The notes under the pieces were generated by a model. That model was not told where the DNA came from and did not search any database. It saw nothing but the letters and a program-made list of their open reading frames with translations. Both the position numbers and the translations under genes were made by a program. Of a stretch of 40,235 nt of DNA, positions 39,954-40,235 are shown piece after piece. Positions within the stretch are counted from its first letter, which is position 1. Each line of letters opens with the position of its first letter. The DNA lies in NCBI GenBank assembly GCA_965120355.1, contig CBCPMX010000033.1:1-40235 (forward strand). The letters run 5' to 3'. This DNA is from CBCPMX01 sp965120355 (GTDB lineage Bacteria; Bacillota; Clostridia; Oscillospirales; Oscillospiraceae).

Positions 39954-40182
39954 CTAGCTCCATGGAGCAGCCCAAATATGGACACCTGCAAAGGTCGTAT
40001 TGACCAGATACGCCGATGTGAAACTGATATCGTACCGGTCGGAGAAGGATGCTGCGGGCTTTCTCCGCTCTCCGAACCTCCCGGCGGCAAACAGCCCCTC
40101 TATTTCCGGTATATAGCAGATAATCTCAAACGCAGGCCATTCCCCTCTGCCCGGAGCTTCCCAATAACTTCTATAGCCATTG
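39954..40182 (-). pseudogene. Possible decayed coding remnant at the window end
   Basis: No intact gene lies in 39802-40235. On the minus strand one frame reads AMAIEVIGKLRAEGNGLRLR (from 40182). After a frame change it continues as EIICYIPEIEGLFAAGRFGE, then SDRYDISFTSAYLVNTTFAG (from 40127), to a stop at 39954. The stretches look protein-like but the frame is broken and I cannot name a family. Confidence 0.25.
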
Positions 40183-40235
40183 CGCCTTTGTCAGACGCTC
40201 GGTTCGGAAGAGGAAACGCATTGCCGCAGCCGGTT

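Noticed and set aside
1..40235. CRISPR arrays, tRNAs, rRNAs, insertion sequences, phage or conjugative genes
   Set aside because: Looked for repeats, cloverleaf-like sequences, transposase or integrase motifs on both strands and found none I could support.

Overview
The window looks like chromosomal DNA of a GC-rich anaerobic Firmicute, most likely a gut Oscillospiraceae-type clostridium (Flavonifractor, Intestinimonas or Lawsonibacter-like). This is inferred from gene content: a D-proline reductase (Stickland) operon, an AI-2E transporter, a DUF1836 protein, a bile-salt-hydrolase family enzyme, a BaiCD-like flavin oxidoreductase, Gram-positive Shine-Dalgarno sites, and sigma-A promoters with 16-17 bp spacers. 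No tRNA, rRNA, CRISPR array, transposase or phage gene was recognised.

Region 1 (1-8770) is the most distinctive part. A LysR regulator is divergent from a proline racemase whose C-terminus is fused in frame to a TetR-type repressor; the racemase part carries a one-base frameshift. A prd-type operon follows: PrdC-like electron carrier, PrdA proprotein with the pyruvoyl-forming Thr-Cys site, a small prd-associated protein, PrdB with cysteine at the usual selenocysteine site, and a class-III aminotransferase. It ends in two strong hairpins. The reading is L-proline to D-proline to 5-aminovalerate, followed perhaps by transamination of 5-aminovalerate, in a selenocysteine-free version under LysR/TetR control. 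No PrdR-type regulator is present in the window.

Region 2 (8765-18580) is mixed accessory and housekeeping DNA: a surface beta-lactamase-like serine hydrolase, a DUF1836 regulator, a membrane-anchored AraC regulator divergent from an orphan lipoprotein solute-binding protein, a sugar-nucleotidyltransferase-like protein, a metallo-beta-lactamase-fold hydrolase, a secreted Cna-B/SpaA-like protein, and a translationally coupled pair of small membrane proteins.

Region 3 (18589-26410) holds an Old-Yellow-Enzyme/FAD-NAD oxidoreductase with a collagen-like Gly-Gly-Pro insertion, the glycolytic pair tpiA-fba, a phosphate acetyl/butyryltransferase family enzyme, an unknown protein and an AI-2E transporter.

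Region 4 (26416-36170) begins with a promoter, a roughly 200-nt structured RNA and an intrinsic terminator. A long aromatic amino-acid operon follows: aroF, aroB, aroA, HIT hydrolase, GNAT acetyltransferase, aroC, pheA, methyltransferase, aroK, aroQ, aroE. These encode all seven steps from DAHP to chorismate plus the branch to phenylpyruvate; several genes overlap by 4 bases. No tyrA or trp gene lies in the window.

Region 5 (36289-40235) has a choloylglycine-hydrolase family gene convergent with a two-gene operon for a MaoC-like double-hotdog protein and a flavodoxin-like protein. The last 450 bases contain no intact gene, only a possible decayed coding remnant.
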